Shown here piece after piece: positions 8,881-16,975 of a stretch of 64,000 nucleotides of DNA. Location of the stretch: the NCBI GenBank assembly GCA_017447265.1, contig JAFSOA010000001.1, positions 1-64,000 on the forward strand, given 5' to 3'. How positions within the stretch are numbered: the first letter of the stretch is position 1; each line of letters begins with the position of its first letter. This DNA is from Bacteroidales bacterium. GTDB taxonomy: Bacteria > Bacteroidota > Bacteroidia > Bacteroidales > UBA932. A program made the translations under genes and the position numbers. The notes beneath the pieces were generated by a model. The model made no database searches. It was not told the origin of the DNA and saw only the letters and a program-made list of their open reading frames with translations.

Positions 8881-9111
8881 ATGGCAAACTTTTCCATGCC
8901 TTCCAAAAATGTGCTCCTGATCGGCATCGGTCTGCTGGTGATGGTGCTCGGTTTCGTCCTGATGCTCGGCGGCGGTTCGTCCGACCCGAACGTCTTCAAT
9001 CCCGCGATGTTCAGCGCCCGCCGCATCACCGTGGCGCCGGTGATCATCTGCATCGGCATCGGTATCATCATCTGGGGCATCATGCGCAAGCCCCGCAATG
9101 AAGCGGAGTAA
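8881..9111 (+). CDS. DUF3098-family small membrane protein
   Basis: A 76-residue protein with two predicted membrane helices (about 8-28 and 49-66) joined by the loop SSDPNVFNPAMFSARRITVAP. This architecture and loop match DUF3098 proteins, found in Bacteroidota between ftsX and uppP. Function unknown; the conserved neighbourhood suggests a role at the cell envelope or divisome. It ends 3 bases before the uppP start. Confidence 0.75.
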   Translation: MANFSMPSKNVLLIGIGLLVMVLGFVLMLGGGSSDPNVFNPAMFSARRITVAPVIICIGIGIIIWGIMRKPRNEAE

Positions 9112-9114
9112 GCG

Positions 9115-9930
9115 ATGAGTTGGATTGAAGCCATCATCCTGGGCCTGGTCCAGGGGTTGACTGAATTCCTGCCCGTGAGCAGCAGCGGCCACCTGGCCAT
9201 CGGCAAGGCCCTGTTCGGCATCGAAACGGCCGACCTGAGCTTCGAGGTGGCGGTGCACGCCGCCACGGTGCTGGCCACCCTCGTCGTCTTCTGGAAAGAC
9301 ATCGTGCGGCTGCTGCAGGGGCTTTTCAAGTTCAAGCTCAATCCCGAAACGCGCTATATCCTGCTGATCGTGCTGTCGATGATCCCCGTGTTCGTCGTGG
9401 GCATGTTCTTCAAGGACCGCGTGGAAGCGATTTTCGGCAGCGGCCTGCTAGTGGTGGGCGTGGCCCTTCTGGTGACGGCCCTGCTGCTTTTCCTCTCGGA
9501 GACCCTCTCGGCCCGCCGGTCCGGGATGTCCGCTCAAGCCGGGAACGACGGGACACGGATGAACTGGAAATCCGCGCTCTGGATGGGTGTGGCACAGGCG
9601 GTCGCGGTGATTCCGGGCCTCTCGCGCAGCGGCTCGACCATCGCCACGGGCCTGCTCTGCGGTGTCAGGCGGGAAGAAGTCACACGCTTCTCCTTCCTCA
9701 TGGTGCTGGTCCCGATCCTGGGAGAAGCCTTCCTCGACGTGGTGGGTGGCGAGTTCGGCCAGAGCAGCGTGGGCGTGCTGCCCCTGCTGCTGGGTTTTGT
9801 GGCCGCTTTCGTGTCCGGCCTCTTCGCCTGCCGCTTCATGATCGCCATCGTCAAGAAAGCCAAGCTGCGCTGGTTCGCGCTGTACTGCGTGCTCGTGGGC
9901 CTGGCCTGCATCATTTCCACCCTGTTGTAG
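9115..9930 (+). CDS. uppP: Undecaprenyl-diphosphatase
   Basis: Recycles the C55 lipid carrier by removing a phosphate from undecaprenyl diphosphate. Polytopic membrane protein of 271 residues with both signatures: GLVQGLTEFLPVSSSGHL (residues 10-27) and GLSRSGSTI (about 167). Between two membrane segments, residues 137-146 are encoded by a degenerate copy of the palindromic repeat described at 9525. Likely translated together with ftsX, DUF3098 and lpxH genes. Confidence 0.95.
   Translation: MSWIEAIILGLVQGLTEFLPVSSSGHLAIGKALFGIETADLSFEVAVHAATVLATLVVFWKDIVRLLQGLFKFKLNPETRYILLIVLSMIPVFVVGMFFKDRVEAIFGSGLLVVGVALLVTALLLFLSETLSARRSGMSAQAGNDGTRMNWKSALWMGVAQAVAVIPGLSRSGSTIATGLLCGVRREEVTRFSFLMVLVPILGEAFLDVVGGEFGQSSVGVLPLLLGFVAAFVSGLFACRFMIAIVKKAKLRWFALYCVLVGLACIISTLL
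9525..9550 (-). repeat. Degenerate REP-like palindrome inside uppP
   Basis: Read on the minus strand, this 26-base segment matches the intergenic repeat at 62407-62432 at 20 of 26 positions without gaps, including the central GGCTTGA. In the uppP frame it encodes the loop peptide MSAQAGNDG. The left arm has diverged, so the palindrome is imperfect. Confidence 0.5.
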
Positions 9931-9945
9931 CCCTGATACCGACCC

Positions 9946-10650
9946 ATGGCCGATACCGGAAAATATTACTTTGTCTGCGACCTGCACCTGGGCCTGCCCG
10001 ACCGGGGCGGCGCGAAGGAACGGCTATTCGTGGACTTTCTCCGGGGGCTGCCCGCCGATGCGAAGGGGCTTTTCCTGCTGGGCGATATCTTTGATTTCTG
10101 GGTGGACTACAAGGATGTGGTGCCCCGGGGCGGCGTGCGGGCGCTGGCGGCCATCGCCGAGGTGGCGGAGCGCATGGACGTGTGGTATTTCCGCGGCAAC
10201 CACGACTGGTGGGTCACCGACTATTTCGAAAAGGAACTCGGTGTGAAGGTTGTCCGCGAGCCCTACTGTGTCATGGAACTCCAGGGCGAGCAGGTCTGTC
10301 TGGGCCACGGCGATACCCTGGGCTGCCACGATCCCAAGTCCTGGATCGTGTTCCATCTTTTCCGCAACCGCGCGCTGATCGCCCTGCTGCGGGCCGTGCA
10401 TCCGCGCTGGGTCTTCCGTCTGGCCCATGCCTGGTCGTCCGAAAGCAAGAAGCACCATCCCGACCGCGGTATCAAGGTCGACCGCGAATCCGGCATCTAT
10501 CAGTTCGCCAACGAGTTCGGCAAGCACCGGCATATCGACCGCTATATCTTCGGCCACTGGCATTCGCCCGCTCACCTGGAGGTGGAGAGCGGGGGGGTCC
10601 TCGACGTGGTCGGGGACTGGTCGGAAGGCGTGAACTTCCTTACGCTCTGA
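9946..10650 (+). CDS. lpxH: UDP-2,3-diacylglucosamine diphosphatase (LpxH-type)
   Basis: Calcineurin-like metallophosphatase expected to hydrolyse UDP-2,3-diacylglucosamine to lipid X in lipid A synthesis. The metal-site motifs appear in order: CDLHLG (residues 11-16), GDIFDFW (about 46), GNHDWW (about 84), LGHGD (about 120), and FGHWHSP near residue 204. At 234 residues it matches LpxH length. Other metallophosphatases share these motifs, but the DIFDFW and HDWW segments favour LpxH. It abuts the convergent gene at 10651 with no base between stop codons. Confidence 0.85.
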   Translation: MADTGKYYFVCDLHLGLPDRGGAKERLFVDFLRGLPADAKGLFLLGDIFDFWVDYKDVVPRGGVRALAAIAEVAERMDVWYFRGNHDWWVTDYFEKELGVKVVREPYCVMELQGEQVCLGHGDTLGCHDPKSWIVFHLFRNRALIALLRAVHPRWVFRLAHAWSSESKKHHPDRGIKVDRESGIYQFANEFGKHRHIDRYIFGHWHSPAHLEVESGGVLDVVGDWSEGVNFLTL

Positions 10651-11319
10651 TTATTTCTTGAATCGTTCGGGAATGATGATCTCGGGTCTCGGCTTGCCGA
10701 AGACCAGCCAGTAGAGGTTGTCGAATTCGCCGCGCTCCCAGTAACCTACCAGCTCTTCCAGGTCCTTGTCTTCCCCGAAGCGGTCGTAGGGCTGCTTGAG
10801 GTTGCCCTTGAACAGTTTGGCCACGCCTTGCCAGAAGCTGGCCGTTGCGCCGCCCAGGTAGTTCTTCAGGATGTAATAGGGCGTCATGCCGCACTCCCGG
10901 TCGATGAGCCGGATCATCATCAGGCCCTGCTTGAGCGTCAGCTTGCGGAAGATGGGATCGAAGTCCTTGAGCAGGTCGTCTTTCATCTTGCCGAGGTACT
11001 TGTCGCGTTGGCGGCGGGTGTAGTGCTCCGCTTCGAAAAGGCTGTCGGTCTCTTGGATGATCTCGCTGATCATCAGTGCATAAGGATAGGCTTTGCTGAA
11101 ATTGTGCACGCGCTTGTAGTACTTCACCCAGTCGCGCTTGCTCATGGTCTGGCGCGGGTGGATGACGGCGGGCGGAATCTCGTCGATGAAGATGGTGTCC
11201 TGCCCGTTGACGTAGTACTCCATGACCTTCAGCTCCCGCCGGGTGTTCTGGGCGGAAAGCGAGGGGGAGAACAGTGCCGCGCACAAAGCGGCGGCCAGGA
11301 ACAGGACTAGGTTTTTCAT
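10651..11319 (-). CDS. DUF4294-family secreted protein
   Basis: Unknown function. The 222-residue product has a Sec signal peptide (MKNLVLFLAAALCAALFSPSL, cut near SAQ) and a domain rich in charged helices with KYYKRVHNFSKAYPYA near residue 66, typical of DUF4294 proteins of Bacteroidota. ATG 11319 gives the signal peptide; the frame stays open far upstream only because it runs antisense to gltS. It faces gltS across 39 bases and converges on lpxH with no spacer. Confidence 0.75.
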   Translation of the reverse strand: MKNLVLFLAAALCAALFSPSLSAQNTRRELKVMEYYVNGQDTIFIDEIPPAVIHPRQTMSKRDWVKYYKRVHNFSKAYPYALMISEIIQETDSLFEAEHYTRRQRDKYLGKMKDDLLKDFDPIFRKLTLKQGLMMIRLIDRECGMTPYYILKNYLGGATASFWQGVAKLFKGNLKQPYDRFGEDKDLEELVGYWERGEFDNLYWLVFGKPRPEIIIPERFKK

Positions 11320-11329
11320 CAAATTTTGC

Positions 11330-11339
11330 GTAAATTTAC
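11330..11339. promoter_or_regulatory. Palindromic -7-like box shared by DUF4294 gene and gltS
   Basis: GTAAATTTAC reads as TAAATTTA, close to TAnnTTTG, on both strands in the 39-base gap between the two divergent starts. No clear -33 box for either direction. Confidence 0.3.
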
Positions 11340-11358
11340 GGATTAATCGTAAACTGTG

Positions 11359-12699
11359 ATGTTCGATCTTACAAATTTCACGCCGTGGGTGCTGTTCTCC
11401 GATGCAGGCATCATCTGCGGGCTGCTGCTCATCGGAAAATTGCTCCGGGTGAAAGTGCGCCTGATCCAGAAGCTGTTTATCCCCCCGAGCCTGCTGGCCG
11501 GCCTGCTGGGCCTGGTCTTCGGGCCCAACGGCCTGGGCTGGCTGCCGCTCTCGAGCAACGTGAGCACCTATTCGGCCATTCTCATCGCCATGGTCTTCGC
11601 CGCGCTGCCTTTTTCGGCACCGCGCTTCAAGGTGAAGGAAGTGGCCCGCCGCGTGGGCCCTATGTGGGCTTACTCGCAGTTCGGCATGCTCTTCCAGTGG
11701 GCGGTGATGGGTCTCTTCGGCCTGCTGGTGCTGCGGCTCATCTGGCCGGAGCTCAACCCGGCTTTCGGCGTGATGCTGCCCACCGGCTTTTACGGCGGCC
11801 ACGGCACGGCGGCCGCCATCGGCTCGGCCTTCGAGAACCTGGGCTGGGACGAGGCCGCGAGCCTGGGCATGACGACGGCCACCATCGGCGTGATCGTGGC
11901 GATCCTGGGCGGCCTGCTCTTCATCAAGATGGCCACCCGCCGCGGCCATACATCCTATCTGGCGGATTTCAACGCCCTTCCCGACGAATACCGCAGCGGC
12001 CTGCTGCCGTCTGAGAAGCGGGAGCCCACGGCCGTGGGAACCACCTCGCCCATTTCCATCGACTCCCACGTGTTCCATCTTTCGCTGGTGCTCGTGGCCG
12101 CCTTCGGCGGTTATATGCTGAGCCGGGGCGTCAAGCTGCTCTGGCCGGCCCTGGAGCTGCCGGTGTTCAGCTGTGCCTTCGTGGTGGGCATCCTCTTCAA
12201 AAGCATCTTCAACTCCGTAGGCGTTTCGCGCTACATCGATCCGCGTACTACGGTGAGTATCAGCAGTTCGTCCACCGACCTGCTGGTGGCCTGCGGCGTG
12301 GCGTCCATCAAGCTGGGCGTCGTGGTGAAATACGCGTTGCCGCTGATCGTGCTGACGCTGGCGGGCATCGCGCTGACAATCTTTACCGTGTTCTGGTTCG
12401 GCCGCCGGCTCAACCAGAAAGACTGGTTCGAGAAATCCATCTTCGCCTGGGGCTGGTGGACAGGTACCATGGCCATGGGCATCGCCCTCCTGCGCATCGT
12501 CGACCCGAAGATGCAGAGCAAGGCCATGGACGATTACGCGCTGGCCTACCTGCCCTGCGCGCCGGTCGAGATCCTGCTCATCACCTTCGTCCCCATCCTC
12601 TTTGCGGCCGGCGCGGGCCTCTGGCTCATGCTGGGCTGCCTTGTTCTCTCCCTTTTGCTGATTTTCCTTGCTAAGCGTCTTCACTGGTGGAATAAGTGA
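11359..12699 (+). CDS. gltS: Sodium/glutamate symporter, GltS family
   Basis: Membrane carrier expected to import glutamate with sodium. About ten or more hydrophobic segments; the two inverted halves each carry a re-entrant glycine-rich loop, with TGFYGGHGTAAAIG near residue 140 as the clearest family signature. Length 446 is slightly above E. coli GltS (401). GTG 11356 and ATG 11359 are adjacent; the ATG is taken. Substrate is inferred from family. The stop codon overlaps an alternative GTG start of the following dipeptidase gene, suggesting coupling. Confidence 0.83.
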   Translation: MFDLTNFTPWVLFSDAGIICGLLLIGKLLRVKVRLIQKLFIPPSLLAGLLGLVFGPNGLGWLPLSSNVSTYSAILIAMVFAALPFSAPRFKVKEVARRVGPMWAYSQFGMLFQWAVMGLFGLLVLRLIWPELNPAFGVMLPTGFYGGHGTAAAIGSAFENLGWDEAASLGMTTATIGVIVAILGGLLFIKMATRRGHTSYLADFNALPDEYRSGLLPSEKREPTAVGTTSPISIDSHVFHLSLVLVAAFGGYMLSRGVKLLWPALELPVFSCAFVVGILFKSIFNSVGVSRYIDPRTTVSISSSSTDLLVACGVASIKLGVVVKYALPLIVLTLAGIALTIFTVFWFGRRLNQKDWFEKSIFAWGWWTGTMAMGIALLRIVDPKMQSKAMDDYALAYLPCAPVEILLITFVPILFAAGAGLWLMLGCLVLSLLLIFLAKRLHWWNK

Positions 12700-12701
12700 T
12701 C

Positions 12702-13772
12702 ATGAAATACCGACTCTTTCCGGCTCTTCTCCTGTTCGTCGCCATGGGTTTTACCCTTCAGCAGGATGACGAAGCTGCGCTTCAGAAGCGGGCGCAGCGG
12801 CTCCACGACCGCATCATCTCCATCGATACACACACCGACACGGCACTGGAGCTCATCAAGCCGGACGTCGATCCGGAAAAGGTGCAGGCCGGTTTTGCGA
12901 AGCTGCGCGCCGGGCGGGTGGACTGCTGCTTCTATCCCATTTTCGTGGGGCAGGGGCCGCTCGACGAAGCGGCGGAGGCGAACGTCTTTGCCGCGACCGT
13001 CGACAAGATGGAGTCCATCCGCGCCTACATTCTGGCGCGGCCCCGGGAAGCCGCCATTGCGCTGACAGCCAAGGATATCGAGCGCAACAAGAAGCGCCAT
13101 AAGCTGAGCCTGGTGATGGGTCTGGAGAACGCCTATCCCATCGGGCGGGAACTCTCGCGGGTCAAGGTTTTTTATGAACTGGGCACCCGCATCATCACCC
13201 TCTGCCACAACTACGACAACGACGTGTGCGACGCCTCGCGCTACCCCGAAAAAACCTGGGGCGGCCTTTCGCCCTTCGGAAAGGAGCTGGTGCGCGAGAT
13301 GAACCGCCTGGGCATCCTCGTGGACTGTTCGCACGCCTCTACGCAGACGCTCCAAGACTGCCTCGAGATCAGCACGGCACCTGTGATTTGTTCGCACTCG
13401 TGCGTGTACGCGATCAAGGACCATCCGCGCAACCTGACGGACGACGAGATCCGGGCCATCGCCGCGAAGGGCGGCGTGATCCAGGTCACGACGGGCCGCT
13501 GGGCCTTGTCGTGGCTGCCGCACGCCGAGGTGAATATCGGCACGTTCTGCGACCACGTGGAATATATCCGCCGGCTGGTGGGCGTGGAATACGTGGGCAT
13601 CGGCACGGACTTCGACGGGGGCGGCGGCATGAACGGACTGGAGGATGCCTCGAAAATGAAGGACATCACGGTCGAGCTGATGCGCCGCGGCTGGACCGAC
13701 CGGGAGCTCGCGCTCTTCTGGGGCGGCAATTTTCTGCGGGTGATGCGTGCGGTCGAAAACGCGAAGAAATAA
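12702..13772 (+). CDS. Membrane dipeptidase, peptidase family M19
   Basis: Zinc dipeptidase of the renal dipeptidase type, cleaving dipeptides including mixed L/D forms. Signal peptide MKYRLFPALLLFVAMGFTL marks it as exported. Metal-site residues are visible: HTD in IDTHTDT (about residue 43), the bridging Glu in MGLENAYP (about 140), and histidines in DCSHAS and CSHSC (about 210-230). ATG 12702 is chosen; GTG 12696 overlaps the gltS stop and is the alternative. Pairing with a glutamate carrier could mean peptide use with glutamate uptake, an inference only. Confidence 0.85.
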   Translation: MKYRLFPALLLFVAMGFTLQQDDEAALQKRAQRLHDRIISIDTHTDTALELIKPDVDPEKVQAGFAKLRAGRVDCCFYPIFVGQGPLDEAAEANVFAATVDKMESIRAYILARPREAAIALTAKDIERNKKRHKLSLVMGLENAYPIGRELSRVKVFYELGTRIITLCHNYDNDVCDASRYPEKTWGGLSPFGKELVREMNRLGILVDCSHASTQTLQDCLEISTAPVICSHSCVYAIKDHPRNLTDDEIRAIAAKGGVIQVTTGRWALSWLPHAEVNIGTFCDHVEYIRRLVGVEYVGIGTDFDGGGGMNGLEDASKMKDITVELMRRGWTDRELALFWGGNFLRVMRAVENAKK

Positions 13773-13817
13773 CTCCTTTTCAAATCAGCTAACCGCCTGT
13801 TCTGTCAGGAACTTAAG

Positions 13818-13859
13818 TACCAAAAATTTTTGTCGAAAATTTCGAAAAAGTTTTTGGTA
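13818..13859. repeat. Nested inverted repeat before rplP
   Basis: TACCAAAAA (13818-13826) and TTTTTGGTA (13851-13859) are perfect inverted copies around an AT-rich centre with a further TCGAAAATTTCGA-like palindrome. It overlaps the -33 region of the rplP promoter. It may terminate the dipeptidase transcript or be an operator. Confidence 0.5.
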
Positions 13860-13883
13860 TTTGAATTTTTTGTGTACCTTTGC
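13853..13883 (+). promoter_or_regulatory. Promoter of the rplP-rplQ ribosomal protein operon
   Basis: TTTG (13853-13856), 18-base spacer, TACCTTTGC (13875-13883), an exact -7 match. It leaves a leader of about 74 bases before rplP, showing that the operon starts here. Confidence 0.7.
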
Positions 13884-13960
13884 AACCCTGTGTCTTATGC
13901 CCGAAGTGTGCTAAGATACTGGCAATTAGAAGTTTAAGGAATAATTAAAGTAATAAGGCT

Positions 13961-14380
13961 ATGTTACAACCTAAGAAAACCAAGTTCAGAAGACAGCAGA
14001 AAGGCCGCATGAAAGGTATCGCCCAGCGCGGTAGCCAGTTGGCTTTCGGTTCCTTCGGCATCAAGACCATGGAGAGCTGCTGGCTCACCGGTCAGCAGAT
14101 CGAGGCTGCCCGTCAGGCTGTCGTCCGTTACATGAAACGTGAAGGTAAGATCTGGATCCGCGTATTCCCTGACAAGCCCTACACCAAGAAGCCGGCCGAA
14201 GTCCGTATGGGTAAGGGTAAAGGTAATCCGGAAGGTTTCGTGGCGCCCATCACGCCGGGCCGCATGATCATCGAAGCCGAAGGTGTTCCGATGGAAGTCG
14301 CCAAGGAGGCACTCCGTCTCGGCGCCCAGAAACTCCCGATCACCACGAAGTTTGTCGTTCGTCGCGACTATGTAGAATAA
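13961..14380 (+). CDS. rplP: 50S ribosomal protein L16 (uL16)
   Basis: L16 organises the A-site region of the large subunit. The 139-residue product opens [19 protein letters not shown] and contains [19 protein letters not shown], both standard for L16, with [15 protein letters not shown] near residue 84. It is normally preceded by rpsC in the S10 cluster; here the gene upstream is an unrelated dipeptidase and a promoter lies between, so rplP heads this operon. Confidence 0.97.
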   Translation: MLQPKKTKFRRQQKGRMKGIAQRGSQLAFGSFGIKTMESCWLTGQQIEAARQAVVRYMKREGKIWIRVFPDKPYTKKPAEVRMGKGKGNPEGFVAPITPGRMIIEAEGVPMEVAKEALRLGAQKLPITTKFVVRRDYVE

Positions 14381-14399
14381 TCTTTTAGCAGAGCAGATT

Positions 14400-14594
14400 A
14401 TGAAAAGAAAAGAAATCGATGAGATGGCAGTGAAAGACCTGCGCGAGCGTCTCGAGGTTGAGAAGCAGAATCTCAACAAAATGAAGATGAACCACGTGAT
14501 CTCTCCGCTGGAAGACACCTCCGTCATCAAGAAAGCCAAAGCTGACGTGGCCCGCATGATGACTGTCCTCGCAGAAAAAGAGAAACAGAACTAA
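14400..14594 (+). CDS. rpmC: 50S ribosomal protein L29 (uL29)
   Basis: Small helical protein near the peptide exit tunnel. 64 residues, two-helix hairpin, with MKRKEIDEMAVKDLRERL at the start and a lysine-rich C-terminal helix. Lies 19 bases after rplP and 15 before rpsQ, the standard order. Confidence 0.93.
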   Translation: MKRKEIDEMAVKDLRERLEVEKQNLNKMKMNHVISPLEDTSVIKKAKADVARMMTVLAEKEKQN

Positions 14595-14609
14595 AATAGA
14601 AATTGTCCC

Positions 14610-14864
14610 ATGGAAAGAAATCTTCGTAAAGAAAGAATCGGCATCGTGGTCAGCAACAAGATGGATAAGTCTATTGTAGTTGCTGTCAAGACCAAGGAGA
14701 AACATCCGATCTACGGCAAATTCGTGAACAAGACCACGAAGTTCGTTGCCCAGGATGACAAGAACGAGTGCAGCGAAGGCGATACCGTGCGCATCATGGA
14801 AACCCGCCCGCTGAGCAAGACCAAACGCTGGAGATTAGTAGAAATCGTAGAAAAAGTCAAATAA
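14610..14864 (+). CDS. rpsQ: 30S ribosomal protein S17 (uS17)
   Basis: OB-fold 16S rRNA-binding protein of 84 residues. [21 protein letters not shown] and the later [17 protein letters not shown] match S17. No Shine-Dalgarno sequence precedes the ATG. The stop is followed one base later by rplN. Confidence 0.95.
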   Translation: MERNLRKERIGIVVSNKMDKSIVVAVKTKEKHPIYGKFVNKTTKFVAQDDKNECSEGDTVRIMETRPLSKTKRWRLVEIVEKVK

Positions 14865-14865
14865 C

Positions 14866-15231
14866 ATGATACAGCAAGAATCACGTTTGTTGGTGGCTGA
14901 CAACTCGGGTGCGAAAGAAGTTCTCTGCATCCGCGTCCTCGGTGGTACCCGCCACCGCTATGCCACTGTCGGCGACAAGATCGTCGTCGCCGTCAAGAGC
15001 GCCATTCCGGGCGGCAACGCCAAGAAGGGCTCTGTTTCCAATGCAGTCGTCGTCCGCACCAAGAAGGAAATCCGTCGCGCCGACGGTTCCTATATCCGTT
15101 TCGACGACAACGCTTGCGTGCTCCTGACCAAGCAGGATGAGGTCGTCGGTACCCGTATCTTCGGCCCCGTGGCCCGCGAGCTCCGCGAAAACTATATGAA
15201 AATCGTTTCACTGGCCCCTGAGGTATTATAA
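14866..15231 (+). CDS. rplN: 50S ribosomal protein L14 (uL14)
   Basis: Large-subunit protein at the subunit interface, contacting translation factors and silencing factor RsfS. 121 residues, with [18 protein letters not shown] at the N-terminus and the conserved [11 protein letters not shown] near residue 101. Its stop codon overlaps the strong Shine-Dalgarno sequence of rplX. Confidence 0.97.
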   Translation: MIQQESRLLVADNSGAKEVLCIRVLGGTRHRYATVGDKIVVAVKSAIPGGNAKKGSVSNAVVVRTKKEIRRADGSYIRFDDNACVLLTKQDEVVGTRIFGPVARELRENYMKIVSLAPEVL

Positions 15232-15237
15232 GGAGGT
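15230..15237 (+). promoter_or_regulatory. Strong Shine-Dalgarno site of rplX
   Basis: AAGGAGGT lies 6 bases before the rplX ATG, a full anti-SD match. Most genes in this window lack such a site, so this one is notable. Confidence 0.8.
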
Positions 15238-15243
15238 ACAACC

Positions 15244-15564
15244 ATGGCAAAACTGCATATCAAGAAAGGCGATACGGTCTACGTGAACGCAGGCAACGAC
15301 AAAGGTAAGACCGGTAAGGTCCTCGCCGTGCTCACTGAGAAGAATCGCGCCATCGTTGAAGGAGTCAACATGGTCAGCAAGCACACCAAACCCAATTCCA
15401 AGAACCCGCAGGGCGGTATTGTCAAACAGGAAGCCGGCATCCACATGTCGAACCTTCAGGTCGTGGATCCCGTCAAGGGCGGCGCCACCAAGATCGGCCG
15501 TCGTCTGAACGACAAGGGCAAACTGGTCCGTTACGCGAAAAAATCAGGTGAGGAGATCAAATAA
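15244..15564 (+). CDS. rplX: 50S ribosomal protein L24 (uL24)
   Basis: Assembly initiator protein of the large subunit. 106 residues with the KOW motif in [19 protein letters not shown] (residues 8-26) and [13 protein letters not shown] near residue 38. The start is fixed by a strong Shine-Dalgarno site. Its TAA overlaps the rplE ATG by one base, implying coupled translation. Confidence 0.96.
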   Translation: MAKLHIKKGDTVYVNAGNDKGKTGKVLAVLTEKNRAIVEGVNMVSKHTKPNSKNPQGGIVKQEAGIHMSNLQVVDPVKGGATKIGRRLNDKGKLVRYAKKSGEEIK

Positions 15565-16178
15565 TGGCAAAGAAAGAAAAAGCAGCAGCAGTACCGCAGG
15601 GTCCTACCATGGCCCAGATCGGTTATGTCCCTTCCCTCCAGAAGAAATACAAAGAGGAGATCGTGGACAAGTTGATGAAAGAGTTCAAGTACTCCACCGT
15701 GATGCAGGTGCCCAAGCTCACCAAGATCACCGTCAACCAGGGTATCGGCAGCGCCACCCAGGACAAGAAGCTGGTTGAGGTTGCCCAGCAGGAACTCACC
15801 ACCATCACCGGCCAGAAAGCCGTCCAGACTGTTTCCCGCAAGGATATCTCGAACTTCAAGCTCCGCAAGGGCATGCCCATCGGCGTGAAAGTCACCCTCC
15901 GCGGCGTGCGCATGTACGAGTTCCTCGAGCGTCTGATCGCCGTGTCCCTCCCGCGTATCCGCGACTTCAAGGGCGTGAGCGAGAACTTCGACGGCCGTGG
16001 CAACTACACCCTCGGTGTGAAAGAGCAGATCATCTTCCCGGAGATCGACATCGACAAGATCACGAAAGTGATGGGTATGGAGATCACCTTCGTCACCACT
16101 GCCAACAAGGATGAAGAGGCTTTCGCTCTTCTCCGCGAATTCGGTATTCCCTTCAAGAACATCAAACACAACAACTAA
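15564..16178 (+). CDS. rplE: 50S ribosomal protein L5 (uL5)
   Basis: Binds 5S rRNA and the P-site tRNA region. At 204 residues it is longer than E. coli L5 (179) because of an N-terminal Lys/Ala/Gln segment before [12 protein letters not shown]; several conserved stretches follow, such as [12 protein letters not shown] and [12 protein letters not shown]. The ATG overlaps the rplX stop. An internal start near the conserved region cannot be excluded, but no alternative is better supported. Confidence 0.95.
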   Translation: MAKKEKAAAVPQGPTMAQIGYVPSLQKKYKEEIVDKLMKEFKYSTVMQVPKLTKITVNQGIGSATQDKKLVEVAQQELTTITGQKAVQTVSRKDISNFKLRKGMPIGVKVTLRGVRMYEFLERLIAVSLPRIRDFKGVSENFDGRGNYTLGVKEQIIFPEIDIDKITKVMGMEITFVTTANKDEEAFALLREFGIPFKNIKHNN

Positions 16179-16189
16179 TAATATAAGGT

Positions 16190-16459
16190 ATGGCAAAAGA
16201 ATCGATGAAGGCACGTGAAGTCAAACGTGCGAAGATGTGCGCCAAATATGCCGAAAAACGCAAAGCTTTGAAAGAGGCCGGCGACTGGGCCGCCCTCGAC
16301 AAGCTCCCGAAGAACAGCTCCCCGTGCCGCAAGCACAACCGTTGCTCGATCACCGGCCGTCCGAAGGGTTACATGCGCTTCTTTGGCATCAGCCGTATTC
16401 AGTTCCGTGAGATGGCCTCCAAGGGTCTGATTCCGGGTGTGAAGAAAGCAAGCTGGTAG
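16190..16459 (+). CDS. rpsN: 30S ribosomal protein S14 (uS14)
   Basis: Small-subunit head protein. 89 residues, the long form rather than the short four-cysteine zinc form: [16 protein letters not shown] at the start, [21 protein letters not shown] in the middle and [11 protein letters not shown] at the end. An unusually long gap of 97 bases separates it from rpsH. Confidence 0.95.
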   Translation: MAKESMKAREVKRAKMCAKYAEKRKALKEAGDWAALDKLPKNSSPCRKHNRCSITGRPKGYMRFFGISRIQFREMASKGLIPGVKKASW

Positions 16460-16497
16460 AACTCAATTCACTTATTATACTAACACATTGGATATCG

Positions 16498-16533
16498 GGC
16501 GTCGCGCATCAAGGCTTTATTCCGAGTGACGCC
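16498..16533 (+). ncRNA. Hairpin between rpsN and rpsH (candidate S8 target)
   Basis: GGCGTC (16498-16503) and GACGCC (16528-16533) pair across a 24-base loop in the only sizeable gap inside the spc part of the operon, directly before rpsH. In E. coli, S8 represses the spc operon by binding a 16S-like hairpin near rplE. A similar role here is inference from position. Confidence 0.3.
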
Positions 16534-16556
16534 GGGATTCACAAAAACAAAAAGAA

Positions 16557-16952
16557 ATGACTGATCCAATTGCAGATTATCTGACTCGCGTCAGAAATGC
16601 CTACCTCGCAGGTCACAAGACCGTCGAGGTTCCGGCATCGAAAATGAAGGTCGAGATTACCCGCATTCTCCACGAGAAGGGGTACATCATGGCCTGGAAG
16701 GTCGTTGAGGGCAAGCCCTGCAACACCATCAAGATGGCTCTCAAGTATCATCCGGAGACCAAGAAAGCGGCTGTCAAGAAGCTCATCCGCGTCAGCTCCC
16801 CGGGTCTGCGTACCTACACCGACGTGGAGAACATGCCCCGCGTGCTGAACGGTATGGGAATCGCCATCCTTTCTACATCCAAAGGTATTATCACCGACAA
16901 GGAGGCCAAGACGCTCAATGTCGGCGGTGAAGTGCTTTGCTACGTTTATTAG
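16557..16952 (+). CDS. rpsH: 30S ribosomal protein S8 (uS8)
   Basis: Central-domain 16S rRNA-binding protein and, in E. coli, the repressor of the spc operon. 131 residues: MTDPIADYLTRVRNA at the start and the rRNA-binding segment ISTSKGII-like (ILSTSKGIITDKEA) near residue 103. Preceded by a hairpin that could be its own regulatory site. Confidence 0.96.
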   Translation: MTDPIADYLTRVRNAYLAGHKTVEVPASKMKVEITRILHEKGYIMAWKVVEGKPCNTIKMALKYHPETKKAAVKKLIRVSSPGLRTYTDVENMPRVLNGMGIAILSTSKGIITDKEAKTLNVGGEVLCYVY

Positions 16953-16975
16953 TAACAATTAAAAATTGAAGAATA

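Noticed and set aside
11320-12684. N-terminal extension of the DUF4294 gene by about 455 residues
   Set aside because: The extension is antisense to gltS; a proper signal peptide begins at 11319.
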